From Spirochaetota bacterium (GTDB lineage Bacteria > Spirochaetota > UBA12135 > COTS27): a stretch of 64,000 bases of DNA. The notes under the pieces were generated by a model, which saw nothing but the letters and a program-made list of their open reading frames with translations, did no database searches and was not told the origin of the DNA. Within the stretch, counting starts at the first letter, position 1, and every line of letters starts with the position of its first letter. Of this stretch, positions 1 to 9,114 are shown piece by piece. The stretch lies in NCBI GenBank assembly GCA_013426755.1, contig AP019861.1, forward strand, positions 607,067 to 671,066. Reading direction: 5' to 3'. The position numbers were made by a program, and so were the translations under genes.

Positions 1-54
1 TATTTATCAGTGCCAAAAGAGTTCGTGTTTGTTAGCGTAAAGTAAGGTACTGTG

Positions 55-1452
55 TTAGCGTAAAGAGTCATTATGAGGAGGTAGTTTTTTGAGAAGTTCT
101 TTTGTGGGCAGTCCTTTTTGATTGTCTGCGATGTAAATAATATCATCTGTGACGATGATTGTGAGGTTATTTATGCTATTGAGGACAATGGTTTGGGGGG
201 TATTATTATTTGAACTCTGGTAAGCTAGGGTGTTTTTTGTTGCGAATTCTAGGATATGCTCTGGCGCAGTTAGGAAAGTATTATTAGAAGCATCTGTCGT
301 ACAATGAATACGTCTAAAAGCAGAAAGACTGCCCATATCATCCCAATCAAACGTACCCGGCACAGCACGAATATCACTTACCTTCTCAGCAATAGCATAA
401 TCAAATGAAACCTTATCTAGGTCATTAAAATTCTTTACGGCAGCTTGCTCGTCTCCTTTTTTCATTAGATCAAGATACTTATTGATAATGACAACGTGTT
501 CTGGGGCATGATCGTTAAAATATTCAATCAATTTCGATGTTTTAATGAAAAACATACCTGCATTCCAGAGAAAATTGCCTTGCTGCAAGTATTTTTCTGC
601 TTGTTTTATGTCGGGTTTTTCATGAAATTTGGAAACAATCTTTACGGGCAGGTCTAATTGTTCTAGTGGTTTAGTAGCTGATGGCTTACTAGAAGTTAAT
701 GAATGGTGATGAAGACGAGATGTGGTTGCATTGGACTGTGGAGAGGCGAGATTTTGTGCAATTAGGGACAATTCACGCTCTAGTTTTGCTGTGCTCTCTC
801 TGGAAAGCTCAGTTGAGTGTATGGAATGTGTTTCTAAGTACCCATACGCTACGGCTGCAGATTTGGGGGTAATGCCAATCAATGTCAAAACTTCACTGAT
901 TTCAGCCACTTTCGTAGCTAGGCGTACTGTTTTAGCGAATTCTACTTGGTCGGTGATGTAGTGATCGGCTGGAGTGAAGAAAAGAACGTTGTCTTCATTG
1001 GGAAATCTTCTAGCAATGGTAAGTGTTGCTAGTAAAATAGCGGCAGCGGTGTCTTTGCCTATGGGTTCTTCGATATAGTTGCTTTTTGGATATGGATAAG
1101 GAAGGACTTCTGCTGTTAGCTTTGCGTGAGCTTTCTGGATACTGAGGAATATATTGGCTTCTGAGGTAATATGTTGTAGGCGACTGAAGGTTTGTGCTAG
1201 GAGTGTTTGTGAAGAGGGTTGCTGCTTATTAGCGGTTTGTGTGCTTCTAATTGTAGTGTTGGTGGTGTTGGTGTTAGTGGTGGTAGCAGCATTTTTAGCA
1301 GTACTTTGAGCCGTATTTCCAGCGGTGCGCTCAGTAGAATGGGCAGTTGTGACCGGTGGGAGTGGCAGTTGGGCTAATTGTTTAGGGCATTTACGACGAC
1401 TTATCGGCCACAAGCGTTCGCCACTACCACCTGCCATGAGTATTACTTTCAT
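55..1452 (-). CDS. manC: mannose-1-phosphate guanylyltransferase (GDP-mannose pyrophosphorylase)
   Basis: Makes GDP-mannose from mannose-1-phosphate and GTP in the cytoplasm, for surface glycans. The nucleotidyltransferase signature GGSGERLWPISRRKCPKQ is at residues 8-25. Further family motifs follow: EEPIGKDTAAAI, a TPADHYI block, FHEKPD, WNAGMF, FDYAIAEK and WDDMGS. At 465 aa it has only the nucleotidyltransferase part; the cupin isomerase domain of two-domain ManC is absent. About 50 Thr/Asn/Ala-rich residues are inserted after PKQL (about 27-80), and a second Ser-rich insert precedes the FHEKPD block. I placed the start at the ATG directly before KVILMAGG rather than 43 codons upstream, because those extra residues match nothing in the family. 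No good Shine-Dalgarno sequence precedes either start. The gene stands alone on the minus strand. The function is secure; the symbol is given by similarity. Confidence 0.85.
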   Translation of the reverse strand: MKVILMAGGSGERLWPISRRKCPKQLAQLPLPPVTTAHSTERTAGNTAQSTAKNAATTTNTNTTNTTIRSTQTANKQQPSSQTLLAQTFSRLQHITSEANIFLSIQKAHAKLTAEVLPYPYPKSNYIEEPIGKDTAAAILLATLTIARRFPNEDNVLFFTPADHYITDQVEFAKTVRLATKVAEISEVLTLIGITPKSAAVAYGYLETHSIHSTELSRESTAKLERELSLIAQNLASPQSNATTSRLHHHSLTSSKPSATKPLEQLDLPVKIVSKFHEKPDIKQAEKYLQQGNFLWNAGMFFIKTSKLIEYFNDHAPEHVVIINKYLDLMKKGDEQAAVKNFNDLDKVSFDYAIAEKVSDIRAVPGTFDWDDMGSLSAFRRIHCTTDASNNTFLTAPEHILEFATKNTLAYQSSNNNTPQTIVLNSINNLTIIVTDDIIYIADNQKGLPTKELLKKLPPHNDSLR

Positions 1453-2360
1453 TGCGATTTCATGCGCCCCTGATAATAATATATCCCAATAATAGTTCCC
1501 AATGCTATAAAGGATGAGTCCAGTATTATGAATGATGAGGCTGATACTATGAATTGTTTCATTTAGCTGCTTAGATATCAAATACTGCTTAGCGGATGCT
1601 CTTTGATTGCTCTCTGATTGTGAGAATTGATGAATTTCTGTATGTAGTTGTAATAATTGTAATATAAGTATGCCCTACGTGTAGGTATATTCTTTAAAAA
1701 TGGGGCTCAGTTGGAGCAATTGCTAAAACATTGTTTTATGACTTGCATTTATGACTTACACTATTGTACGAATTCTGCTGTTATTAGAGTATTGCCAGAT
1801 TATGACTTCTACTGTTGTTGCTTCTGCTATTGTTATTAGGTATTAGGGTATTACTAGGTACAAGCAAAATAAGTTTATTTTTAAAGAAATTGTACTCATT
1901 TTTAAATTTTCATGGATTTTTTAAATTTTGGCACCTGTGAATTGACTGCACATCTCAATCGAGCTTAAATATCACAGGTCAATCGCTATCCATAATGATA
2001 AAAACGCCTATCTACTTATATTGAAAGGGTATTCAAATGGGATTGAAATTTATAAGAGATTTTATAAGAGATTTTATGAGAAACTATGGTATAATTGCAT
2101 AGCTATTAGCATTGTAAACAGAGAAATGCTAAGCAAGCTTGAGTGAGGATATTTAGGTGAGGATATTTCAATCAATATCAGATTGAGTTTCTCTTAAAGG
2201 TTTTATTTCTTATTGAGCCAAGTTCTACCCGTTACTAAACTAAAAATGGACGCTTTAGAAAATAATACTGTTATTGAGAATGGACGTATAAAAAAGCACC
2301 ACTAAAAAAAGCACCACTACTATTCAAACATCATAAAAATTACGGAAGAGGAAAATCGCA
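1453..2360. other. intergenic region upstream of first aapJ copy
   Basis: No convincing gene. The right part (about 1860-2360) is homologous to the DNA upstream of the second aapJ copy (about 3610-4500). Both contain an AT-rich block, an ATAATGATAAAAACGC string, a TTGAAA/TATAAT promoter and a conserved 3' leader ending in CATCATAAAAATTA just before the start codon. The left part (1600-1860) shows short imperfect repeats around ACTTCTACTGTTG-like words and nothing else I can name. Confidence 0.6.
2043..2095 (+). promoter_or_regulatory. promoter of aapJ copy 1 with repeat-expanded spacer
   Basis: The -35-like TTGAAA is at 2043-2048 and the -10 TATAAT at 2090-2095, 41 bp apart. The homologous promoter of copy 2 has the same hexamers 17 bp apart. 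The extra 24 bp equal two units of a 12-bp repeat (TTTATAAGAGAT) at about 2049-2075. The hexamers are seen directly; promoter activity is inferred. Confidence 0.6.
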
Positions 2361-3434
2361 ATGAAAAACGGTCTGATTGGGAACAATATCTTTAAATGGA
2401 AGTCGATCACTATTATATTGCTGTTTTTATCAGCATGGATGGTTCTGTCCTGTGGAACAGGTGGGGCAGATAGCCAGGGACAAACTCTTACTACTGTTCT
2501 TGATAGAAATGTTTTGAATTGTGGTGTGAGCCCTGGCTTAGCAGGTTTTTCTAATCCAAATACCGCTGGAGAATGGGAAGGTTTGGATGTTGATGTCTGC
2601 CGTGCGACTGCTGCTGCGGTTTTTGGTGATAATACTAAGGTCAGTTATGTTCCGCTTACCGCTAAAGAGCGGTTTACAGCTCTTCAGTCCGGTGAAATTG
2701 ATCTTCTTGTAAGAAATACGACATGGACAGCAACGCGTGATTCTTCGTTAGGACTTAATTTTACAGGGGTCAGTTATTATGACGGGCAAGGTTTCCTTGT
2801 TCGCAAATCACTCGGTGCTAAAGTAGGCAAAGACCTCGATGGAGCAACCGTCTGTATGCAGGCAGGGACGACTACAGAATTAAATCTAGCCGATTACTTC
2901 CGTAATAACAAACTCAGCTACAGTCCAGTAACGCTCGATACACCACAGCAGATCGTAGAAGGCTTTGAAAGTGCCCGCTGCGACGTTCTTACGTCCGATA
3001 AATCACAACTTATAGCCCTTCGTACAACGCTCGTAGACCCTAATTCAGCCGTGATCTTAGATGAAGTTATTTCTAAAGAGCCGCTCGGTCCTATTGTCCG
3101 TCAAGGCGATGATCAATGGTTTAATATTGTCAAATGGGTTCTATACGTCATGATCGGTGCTGAAGAGTACGGTCTCAATTCACAAAACGCAGATGCTATG
3201 CTTACCAATCCAGACGCTCCTTCCGAAGTCAAACGGATGCTATCTATTGAAGGTGAGATTTACAAAAATCTCGGGCTTAGCGAAGAATGGGGTTACAATG
3301 TCATCTCACAAGTTGGAAACTACGGAGAGGTTTATGCCCGCAATGTCGGCAAAGACTCACCGCTGCAACTAGCTAGGGGCTTTAATCGTCAATGGACTGA
3401 AGGCGGACTTCTTTATGCGATGCCATTTCGCTAG
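2361..3434 (+). CDS. aapJ: amino-acid ABC transporter substrate-binding lipoprotein, copy 1 (AapJ-like)
   Basis: Periplasmic binding protein of a polar/general L-amino-acid importer (SBP_bac_3 fold, AapJ subfamily). The N-terminus is a lipoprotein signal: basic start, hydrophobic stretch, lipobox VLSC with Cys31. The mature protein starts Ser/Gly-rich and then has the AapJ-type blocks NCGVSPGLAGFS, GEWEGLDVDVCRA, TAKERFTALQSGEIDLLVRN, TTWTATRDSS and YYDGQGFLV. Its length of 357 aa fits the family. A second copy of identical length lies exactly 2142 bp downstream. A 190-bp stretch (3130-3320) is almost identical between the two genes, while the rest has many third-position differences. The permease and ATPase genes follow copy 2. 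Expression is probably set by the promoter at 2043-2095. Confidence 0.9.
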   Translation: MKNGLIGNNIFKWKSITIILLFLSAWMVLSCGTGGADSQGQTLTTVLDRNVLNCGVSPGLAGFSNPNTAGEWEGLDVDVCRATAAAVFGDNTKVSYVPLTAKERFTALQSGEIDLLVRNTTWTATRDSSLGLNFTGVSYYDGQGFLVRKSLGAKVGKDLDGATVCMQAGTTTELNLADYFRNNKLSYSPVTLDTPQQIVEGFESARCDVLTSDKSQLIALRTTLVDPNSAVILDEVISKEPLGPIVRQGDDQWFNIVKWVLYVMIGAEEYGLNSQNADAMLTNPDAPSEVKRMLSIEGEIYKNLGLSEEWGYNVISQVGNYGEVYARNVGKDSPLQLARGFNRQWTEGGLLYAMPFR

Positions 3435-4502
3435 AATGCTCGGCTAGAATGTGCTAGCAGGCACTCAAATGCCTATATCGTAGCAGAAAATCGGATGGAA
3501 ATAAAATTGAAACAGTAAATATGGCCTTTGCGACTTGTGTTGCTGTTAGAGTATTGCGATAGAAAATCATGATAGGGTATGACAATGAAAGCATTGCAAT
3601 GTACGGTAGACGTAAAATCAGTTTGTTTTTGAAAAAAAATGCATTAATCTTTAAATTTTTATGAATTTTTTAATTTTTGTCAGCTATGTTGACGGTGAAA
3701 ACCTATCCTTAGCTCTATGAATTCTTAAAAAAATCTTAAAATTCTGTAGTTCATAACAAAAATGCAGGAAATTTTATAAGATTGCGGTCAATTTATGGCA
3801 GACAATCGATCCTTTACTAGGCTTTTTATTGACAATGTAGCCACTATTGCACTTAAATATTGCATTCATAGGGTATTTTATATGATATAATATCAGAACG
3901 TAGTTATTAATCATGGCTTAATCTTTTTCTAACAGGGGGTATAATACGCTTGAGTTGTTGCTAATTGAGGGAATGTGCTTGAGTTGTTTTCTAATTGAGA
4001 GCAATATGCTTGAGTTGGTGTTCAATTGAAAATTGAGAGTTGAGAGAAATAGGCTGCCACGCGTTAAATAACTGTAACATAGCATTAAATAATATTAAAT
4101 AGCACGGATTGGCTGCAATTGTTAGGGTAGGTTGTTGTAAAAATCGCTGCAGATAATGATAAAAACGCTATGCGATGACAAAACACTGCGATGAAAATGT
4201 CATAAAACACCATAAAATGTCTGTTAATATTGTGATATTGCAATCATATTGAAATAATATTGAAATTTATAGAAGGTTATAGTATAATTGCTTGTCCATT
4301 AACAGTGTAAATGGAGATAACATTGAGAAAGGGTGGCTAAGCAAGTTTAAATAAAGGTGTTTAAGCGGGTATCAAATCAAGTTTTTTTAAAGATTGTATT
4401 TTTTATTGAGGCAAAATCTGTCATTCATTGAAAATAAGCGCATTTAAAAAAAGTAACAACATTATTAAATCATCATAAAAATTATAGAAGAGAAAGATTA
4501 CA
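3435..4502. other. intergenic region between the two aapJ copies
   Basis: No gene seen. It holds the diverged second copy of the aapJ upstream region plus extra AT-rich DNA. Around 3950-4040 there are imperfect repeats of a GCTTGAGTTG-type word (about 35 bp apart). The promoter of copy 2 is at 4260-4288, followed by a leader of about 210 nt that is shared with copy 1. Confidence 0.6.
4260..4288 (+). promoter_or_regulatory. sigma70-type promoter of aapJ copy 2
   Basis: TTGAAA at 4260-4265, a 17-bp spacer, then TATAAT at 4283-4288. This is a near-consensus housekeeping promoter. The start codon is about 210 nt downstream, leaving a long leader conserved with copy 1. Activity is inferred from consensus and from conservation between the copies. 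Confidence 0.7.
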
Positions 4503-5576
4503 ATGAAAAATAGTCTAATCAGAAAAAATATTTTTAAATGGAACCCTATTGTTTTGCTGCTTGCATCGGCATTGATTGTTCTATCTTGTGGACAGACAGG
4601 AGGGGGGACAGATAGCCAGGGACAGACCCTTACTACTATTCTCGACAGAGGTGTTTTGAATTGTGGTGTGAGTGCTGGTCTAGCTGGTTTTTCTAATCCA
4701 AATACTTCTGGTGAATGGGAAGGTCTGGATGTTGATGTTTGCCGTGCGACTGCTGCTGCGGTCTTTGGCGATGACACTAAGGTTAATTACGTTCCACTTA
4801 CAGCTAAAGAGCGGTTTACAGCTCTCCAGTCAGGTGAGATCGATGTTCTCGTAAGAAACACGACATGGACAGCGACACGTGATTCTTCGCTAGGACTTAA
4901 CTTTACAGGGATTAACTATTATGACGGACAAGGTTTCCTCGTTCGTAAATCACTCGGCGCTAAAGTAGGTAAAGACCTCGGCGGAGCAACCGTTTGTATC
5001 CAAGCAGGGACGACTACAGAATTAAATCTAGCTGATTTCTTTCGTAATAACAAACTTAGCTATAGCCCAGTGACGTTTGATACTTCACAACAAACTGTAG
5101 AAGGCTTTGAAAGTGCACGATGCGACGTTCTTACATCCGATAGATCACAACTCGTAGCCCTTCGTACAACACTTGTAGACCCTGATTCAGCTGTGATCTT
5201 AGATGAAGTTATTTCTAAAGAACCTCTCGGCCCTGTCGTTCGCCAAGGCGATGACCAGTGGTTTAATATCATCAAATGGGTTCTATACGTCATGATCGGT
5301 GCTGAAGAGTACGGTCTCAATTCACAAAACGCAGATGCTATGCTTACCAATCCAGACGCTCCTTCCGAAGTCAAACGGATGCTATCCGTTGAAGGTGAGA
5401 TTTACAAAAATCTCGGGCTTAGCGAAGAATGGGGTTACAATGTCATCTCACAAGTTGGAAACTATGGAGAGTCTTATGATCGCAACGTCGGTAAAGATTC
5501 CCCATTGCAACTAGCTAGAGGTGTGAATAACCAATGGACTGAAGGCGGGCTTCTTTATGCAATGCCATTCCGCTAG
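4503..5576 (+). CDS. aapJ: amino-acid ABC transporter substrate-binding lipoprotein, copy 2 (AapJ-like)
   Basis: Paralogue of the preceding binding protein: same length (357 aa), same motif order, lipobox VLSC with Cys29. Differences concentrate in the signal peptide and early mature region. The 3' segment (about 5272-5462) is almost base-for-base identical to copy 1, which suggests gene conversion after duplication. This copy has the better promoter (17-bp spacer) and is nearer the permease genes, so it is probably the main partner of the transporter; that is inference. A strong hairpin at 5814-5859 follows, before the permeases, as is common where a binding protein must be made in excess over membrane subunits. 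Confidence 0.9.
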   Translation: MKNSLIRKNIFKWNPIVLLLASALIVLSCGQTGGGTDSQGQTLTTILDRGVLNCGVSAGLAGFSNPNTSGEWEGLDVDVCRATAAAVFGDDTKVNYVPLTAKERFTALQSGEIDVLVRNTTWTATRDSSLGLNFTGINYYDGQGFLVRKSLGAKVGKDLGGATVCIQAGTTTELNLADFFRNNKLSYSPVTFDTSQQTVEGFESARCDVLTSDRSQLVALRTTLVDPDSAVILDEVISKEPLGPVVRQGDDQWFNIIKWVLYVMIGAEEYGLNSQNADAMLTNPDAPSEVKRMLSVEGEIYKNLGLSEEWGYNVISQVGNYGESYDRNVGKDSPLQLARGVNNQWTEGGLLYAMPFR

Positions 5577-6392
5577 AATGCGTTAGAGTGTACTAGAATG
5601 AATATATTGTAGAACAAAAAACAATCACAATAAGTTTTCTCTTAGGTCTGCCAGTCAATGTCACATATAAGATGCAATGTTCTAAATACAATGTCTTCTG
5701 TAGCCAATTATAAGCTACTGCCGTTGTAGACGGATCATTGTATCTTATCTGTACATTTTAAGCTACCGTAGAAAATATTGTGATCTTGCTTCGATGTTTC
5801 TACTTGTTATAGCAGAGGGTTTTACGCTAATAAAGTTAATGATTAGTGTAAAACCTTCTTCTTGCTGTTGTTAATGTCAAGTATTAAATATGGATATGTT
5901 CTATTGGATTATTTGTTCTGGTGGTGGGCTTTTTAATTTTTGAGATGTAGGAAGGTTTCAGGAAGGTTTATTGGGCTCTTCGGCCGTTGCTGTTAAACAA
6001 CACGGTTGAATATAAGTTTCAAGGCTAGATGGCAAATGATAAGTGTAAATAGCAATCACACATCATCATATAACACATCACTATTACCAGCAGTCAAAAT
6101 CATTTAATATTCTAGTGTCTCATCCATCGAGTGCATGTCTTTCATAATCAAAAGTGTAGTTCTATCCAGCAAAGATATAGTTTTAGTTTTAATAATCAAA
6201 GGTGTCATTTTAATTACAATGTTTTTTAATCTTGTTAAAATCTCTAAATTTCCTAGATTTCCTAAATTTCCCAAATTACTAGGCAGCTACCCTATGAAAT
6301 TGTGCAAGAAAGGGTAGTCGGTTTCTAGCCTACCTGTCGCATCATATTTTCTGCCTTTCTAATAAATAAGAATTCCTAAGAAAATAAGAAGA
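5577..6392. other. intergenic region between aapJ copy 2 and aapQ
   Basis: Contains the hairpin at 5814-5859. It also has a GGAAGGTTTCAGGAAGGTTTA duplication near 5950-5970 and a 9-10 bp AAATTTCCTAGATTTCC-type repeat near 6244-6280. No protein gene is convincing; one short low-complexity reading frame at 6135-6317 was rejected. Confidence 0.5.
5814..5859 (+). terminator. stem-loop after aapJ copy 2 (terminator or mRNA stabiliser)
   Basis: GGTTTTACGCTAAT (5818-5831) pairs with ATTAGTGTAAAACC (5842-5855) across a 10-nt loop, with one G-U pair. The stem extends about four more pairs outward. The 3' flank TTCTTCTTG is pyrimidine-rich but not a clean U-tract. It could terminate transcription or protect the 3' end of the binding-protein message. 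Confidence 0.55.
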
Positions 6393-7568
6393 ATGAGCGA
6401 CTTTTCTAAAAGAATCAATAGTATTTATAACAACACGCGTGTGCGTGTTATCTTCTTCCAAGGAGCGACAATTGCGATTTTAGTTGTGATTTTCGCGTCT
6501 GTTATTGTCAACATGTTTGCCAATATGGAACGCCGCGGTATTCCTGTAGGGTTTGATTTTCTGAGTGAAGAGGCTAATTTCGGTATTCTGCAGACACTCA
6601 TCTATTACACAGAAACAAGCAATTACGTCCGTGTGTTTTGGGTAGGTGTGATTAACACTGCGGTGGTTGCGGTTGCGGGCATTTTTCTTGTGACGGTTAT
6701 TGGCTTTACGGTGGGCATAGCCAGGCTTTCACAGAGCTGGCTTATGGTAAAACTGACAATTGTGTACATTGAGATTTTTAGAAATATTCCTATCTTACTG
6801 CAGATCTTATTTTGGAATAGTATTCTTAGAACAGTCCTCCCTAAACCGACTGAACCGCTTAAATTGGGAAGTAATATGTACCTAAGCATTAAAAGTTTAG
6901 TCATTCCTAAACTTGCGCCGACTCCTTTGTTTTTTGTCATGCTTGGGTTATTGGTTGTATTATTCGTTGCTATCTGGTATATCAATCGTTTCAGTAAAAA
7001 TTATCTAGACCGTACAGGAAAAACAATTCCTAATATCACCATTAACTTGGGGTTAGTGGGTATTTATATTGTGGCAGTTGTTGTGTTGTTCGGTAATATT
7101 TTTGTCATTGTCGATCCTGTGCCTTCAAAATTTGGATACACGGGCGGCTCTGATATTATCTTAGAGTTTATTGCTTTAACGTTTGCATTGTCTTTTTACC
7201 ATGCCACCTACATTGCAGAGCAGGTTAGGGCTTCGATCGAAGCCGTTGACAAAGGACAAAAAGAATCAGCACTAGCACTTGGGTTAAAACCTTCATTTGT
7301 TATGCGAATTGTCGTTCTTCCACAAGCGCTACGCAGCACAATTCCACCACTTACCAATCAATATCTCAATTTGACAAAAAACTCTTCACTAGCAACGGCT
7401 ATTGGCTACCCTGATCTCGTATCCGTGTTTGCAGGAACGGCGCTCAATCAAACAGGGCGGGCTGTGGAGATTATGTTCATGACAATGGCTGTCTATCTGA
7501 TGTTTTCGCTTACTATTTCTGTTATTATGAATTGGTACAATAAACGAGTCAAGCTTGTCGAACGTTAA
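6393..7568 (+). CDS. aapQ: amino-acid ABC transporter permease (AapQ-like)
   Basis: Inner-membrane permease of the HisM/AapQ family (BPD_transp_1). Its 391 aa matches the long AapQ form with an extended N-terminal part. There are several hydrophobic helices (about 20-45, 85-115, 175-200, 225-250). The EAA loop that docks the ATPase is in the C-terminal third (SIEAVDKGQKESALALGL), followed by VLPQALRSTIPPLTNQYLN and KNSSLA. AAGAAG just upstream of the ATG can serve as ribosome binding site. It forms a transporter with the next two genes; the AapJ lipoproteins are the likely substrate donors. Confidence 0.9.
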   Translation: MSDFSKRINSIYNNTRVRVIFFQGATIAILVVIFASVIVNMFANMERRGIPVGFDFLSEEANFGILQTLIYYTETSNYVRVFWVGVINTAVVAVAGIFLVTVIGFTVGIARLSQSWLMVKLTIVYIEIFRNIPILLQILFWNSILRTVLPKPTEPLKLGSNMYLSIKSLVIPKLAPTPLFFVMLGLLVVLFVAIWYINRFSKNYLDRTGKTIPNITINLGLVGIYIVAVVVLFGNIFVIVDPVPSKFGYTGGSDIILEFIALTFALSFYHATYIAEQVRASIEAVDKGQKESALALGLKPSFVMRIVVLPQALRSTIPPLTNQYLNLTKNSSLATAIGYPDLVSVFAGTALNQTGRAVEIMFMTMAVYLMFSLTISVIMNWYNKRVKLVER

Positions 7569-7753
7569 AAAAATTCACGTCTATTATTGAAACTTCAAAG
7601 ATTTAAAGATTAATTAAAAGACTATTCTATAAAAAAGCAACTTTATTTAAAGACTATTCTATTAAAACATTATCTTAAAAGATTATCTTATGAGTTATTA
7701 TAATCGGTAATATCGTCTATTTGAGATGATCGTTTATTTTGTGATTTTGTTGA

Positions 7754-7759
7754 TATAAT
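7754..7759 (+). promoter_or_regulatory. TATAAT hexamer just before aapM start
   Basis: A perfect -10 hexamer ends 5 bp before the aapM ATG (7765). If used, transcription would begin at or inside the start codon, giving a leaderless message. No Shine-Dalgarno sequence precedes this ATG. No clear -35 sits 17 bp upstream, so the site may be fortuitous. Confidence 0.3.
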
Positions 7760-7764
7760 GCGAT

Positions 7765-8919
7765 ATGGTAGAAAGAAATTATCAAGCAGAAAATAGTGCC
7801 TTTAAAGAATTACCTGATCGGCAGTCTCCTATTAAGGAAACCTCGATAGGTTACTGGATGCGTGCCAATTTATTTTCGTCGTTCACCAGTCTTCTTTTGA
7901 CATTAATCTCACTATTTATTATAGCTGTTGTTATCTGGGGGTTATTGGATTGGACTGTTCTTAAGGCGACATGGACGGGGACTACGCAAGACGCCTGTGA
8001 TAGAGAGGGGGCGTGTTGGATATTTATTGGTGAAAAATTCCTTAATTTCATCTACGGCTACTATCCGCAGCTACTCTACTGGCGTATTAACTTAGTGGTT
8101 ATTTTATTCACACTTTTAATAATTCCTGTTACGTTAAAGCGTATTGCTTTAAGAAAGAGACTGCTTTATGGGAGTCTTCTTGTCTTTGTGTATCCTGTGA
8201 TAGGAGCAGCGCTTATTTTAGGCGTTCCTAGTATCACTTGCAATGTTTCAGACCCACATCCACTTTGTTATGTTCCAACGACTAAATGGGGTGGGCTTAT
8301 GATGACACTTATCTTATCTTATGTGGGGATCGTTGTGTCGATTCCTATTGGGATTTTGCTTGCGTTAGGGCGGATGTCGAATATGCCTGTGATTAAGATG
8401 CTGAGCATTATATTTATTGAGATTTGTCGTGGTGTGCCTCTTATTACGATTCTCTTTATGGCGTCGGTTGTGCTGCCTATATTTCTTCCTCCAGGTGTCG
8501 AATTCAATAAACTCGTTCGCGCTTTGATCGGTATTATATTCTTTCAGAGTGCCTACTACGCGGAAGTAGTGCGCGGCGGTCTCCAGGCAATCCCCAAAGG
8601 ACAACACGAAGCAGCCGATGCCGCAGGACTCAATTACACGCAGAAAACTTATTACATCACACTTCCCCAAGCACTTAAAATCGTTATTCCATCTATCGTC
8701 GGGACTTCGATATCGCTAGCTAAGGACACTTCGCTTGTTGTAATTATTGGACTTTTTGATGTACTTGCAATTGTGACCACTTCAGCCGCTGATTCTAATT
8801 GGCTAGGTTTTGACTCAGAGGGGTACGTATTTGTTGCTTTTATCTTTTGGGTCTTTTGTTACAGTATGTCGCGTTACAGTTATTATCTAGAAAGAAAGTA
8901 CGGTATTCAGAAACACTGA
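7765..8919 (+). CDS. aapM: amino-acid ABC transporter permease (AapM-like)
   Basis: Second permease subunit of the importer; 384 aa, as expected for AapM. The N-terminus has the family pattern of a short hydrophilic leader followed by YWMRANLFSS and a membrane helix. The EAA loop is GGLQAIPKGQHEAADAAGL, followed by TLPQALKIVIPSIVGTSISL and KDTSLV. It is separated from aapQ by about 195 bp of AT-rich DNA, so it may be transcribed independently. No ribosome binding site precedes the ATG, but the next Met is about 30 codons inside the conserved leader. Confidence 0.9.
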   Translation: MVERNYQAENSAFKELPDRQSPIKETSIGYWMRANLFSSFTSLLLTLISLFIIAVVIWGLLDWTVLKATWTGTTQDACDREGACWIFIGEKFLNFIYGYYPQLLYWRINLVVILFTLLIIPVTLKRIALRKRLLYGSLLVFVYPVIGAALILGVPSITCNVSDPHPLCYVPTTKWGGLMMTLILSYVGIVVSIPIGILLALGRMSNMPVIKMLSIIFIEICRGVPLITILFMASVVLPIFLPPGVEFNKLVRALIGIIFFQSAYYAEVVRGGLQAIPKGQHEAADAAGLNYTQKTYYITLPQALKIVIPSIVGTSISLAKDTSLVVIIGLFDVLAIVTTSAADSNWLGFDSEGYVFVAFIFWVFCYSMSRYSYYLERKYGIQKH

Positions 8920-9114
8920 GCGCGGAGCTTATTTTATAGAGCGTTATAAGAGTTGATAATGAGTTAGTAATCAATTTAATAAATCGGAATGGGTATAATT
9001 TTAAACCTTGTTTACACGTGTCGCTATAATATAAAAACAAATTCTTTTTATGAAGTAATCTTATTTAACAGACTTATTTTCTTCTTTAAATTTTTATGTG
9101 AGTGAGAAATAGTT

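Noticed and set aside
6135-6317. 60-codon plus-strand reading frame upstream of aapQ
   Set aside because: Low complexity, its second half is encoded by a short CCTAAATTTCC-type repeat, no ribosome binding site; looks accidental.
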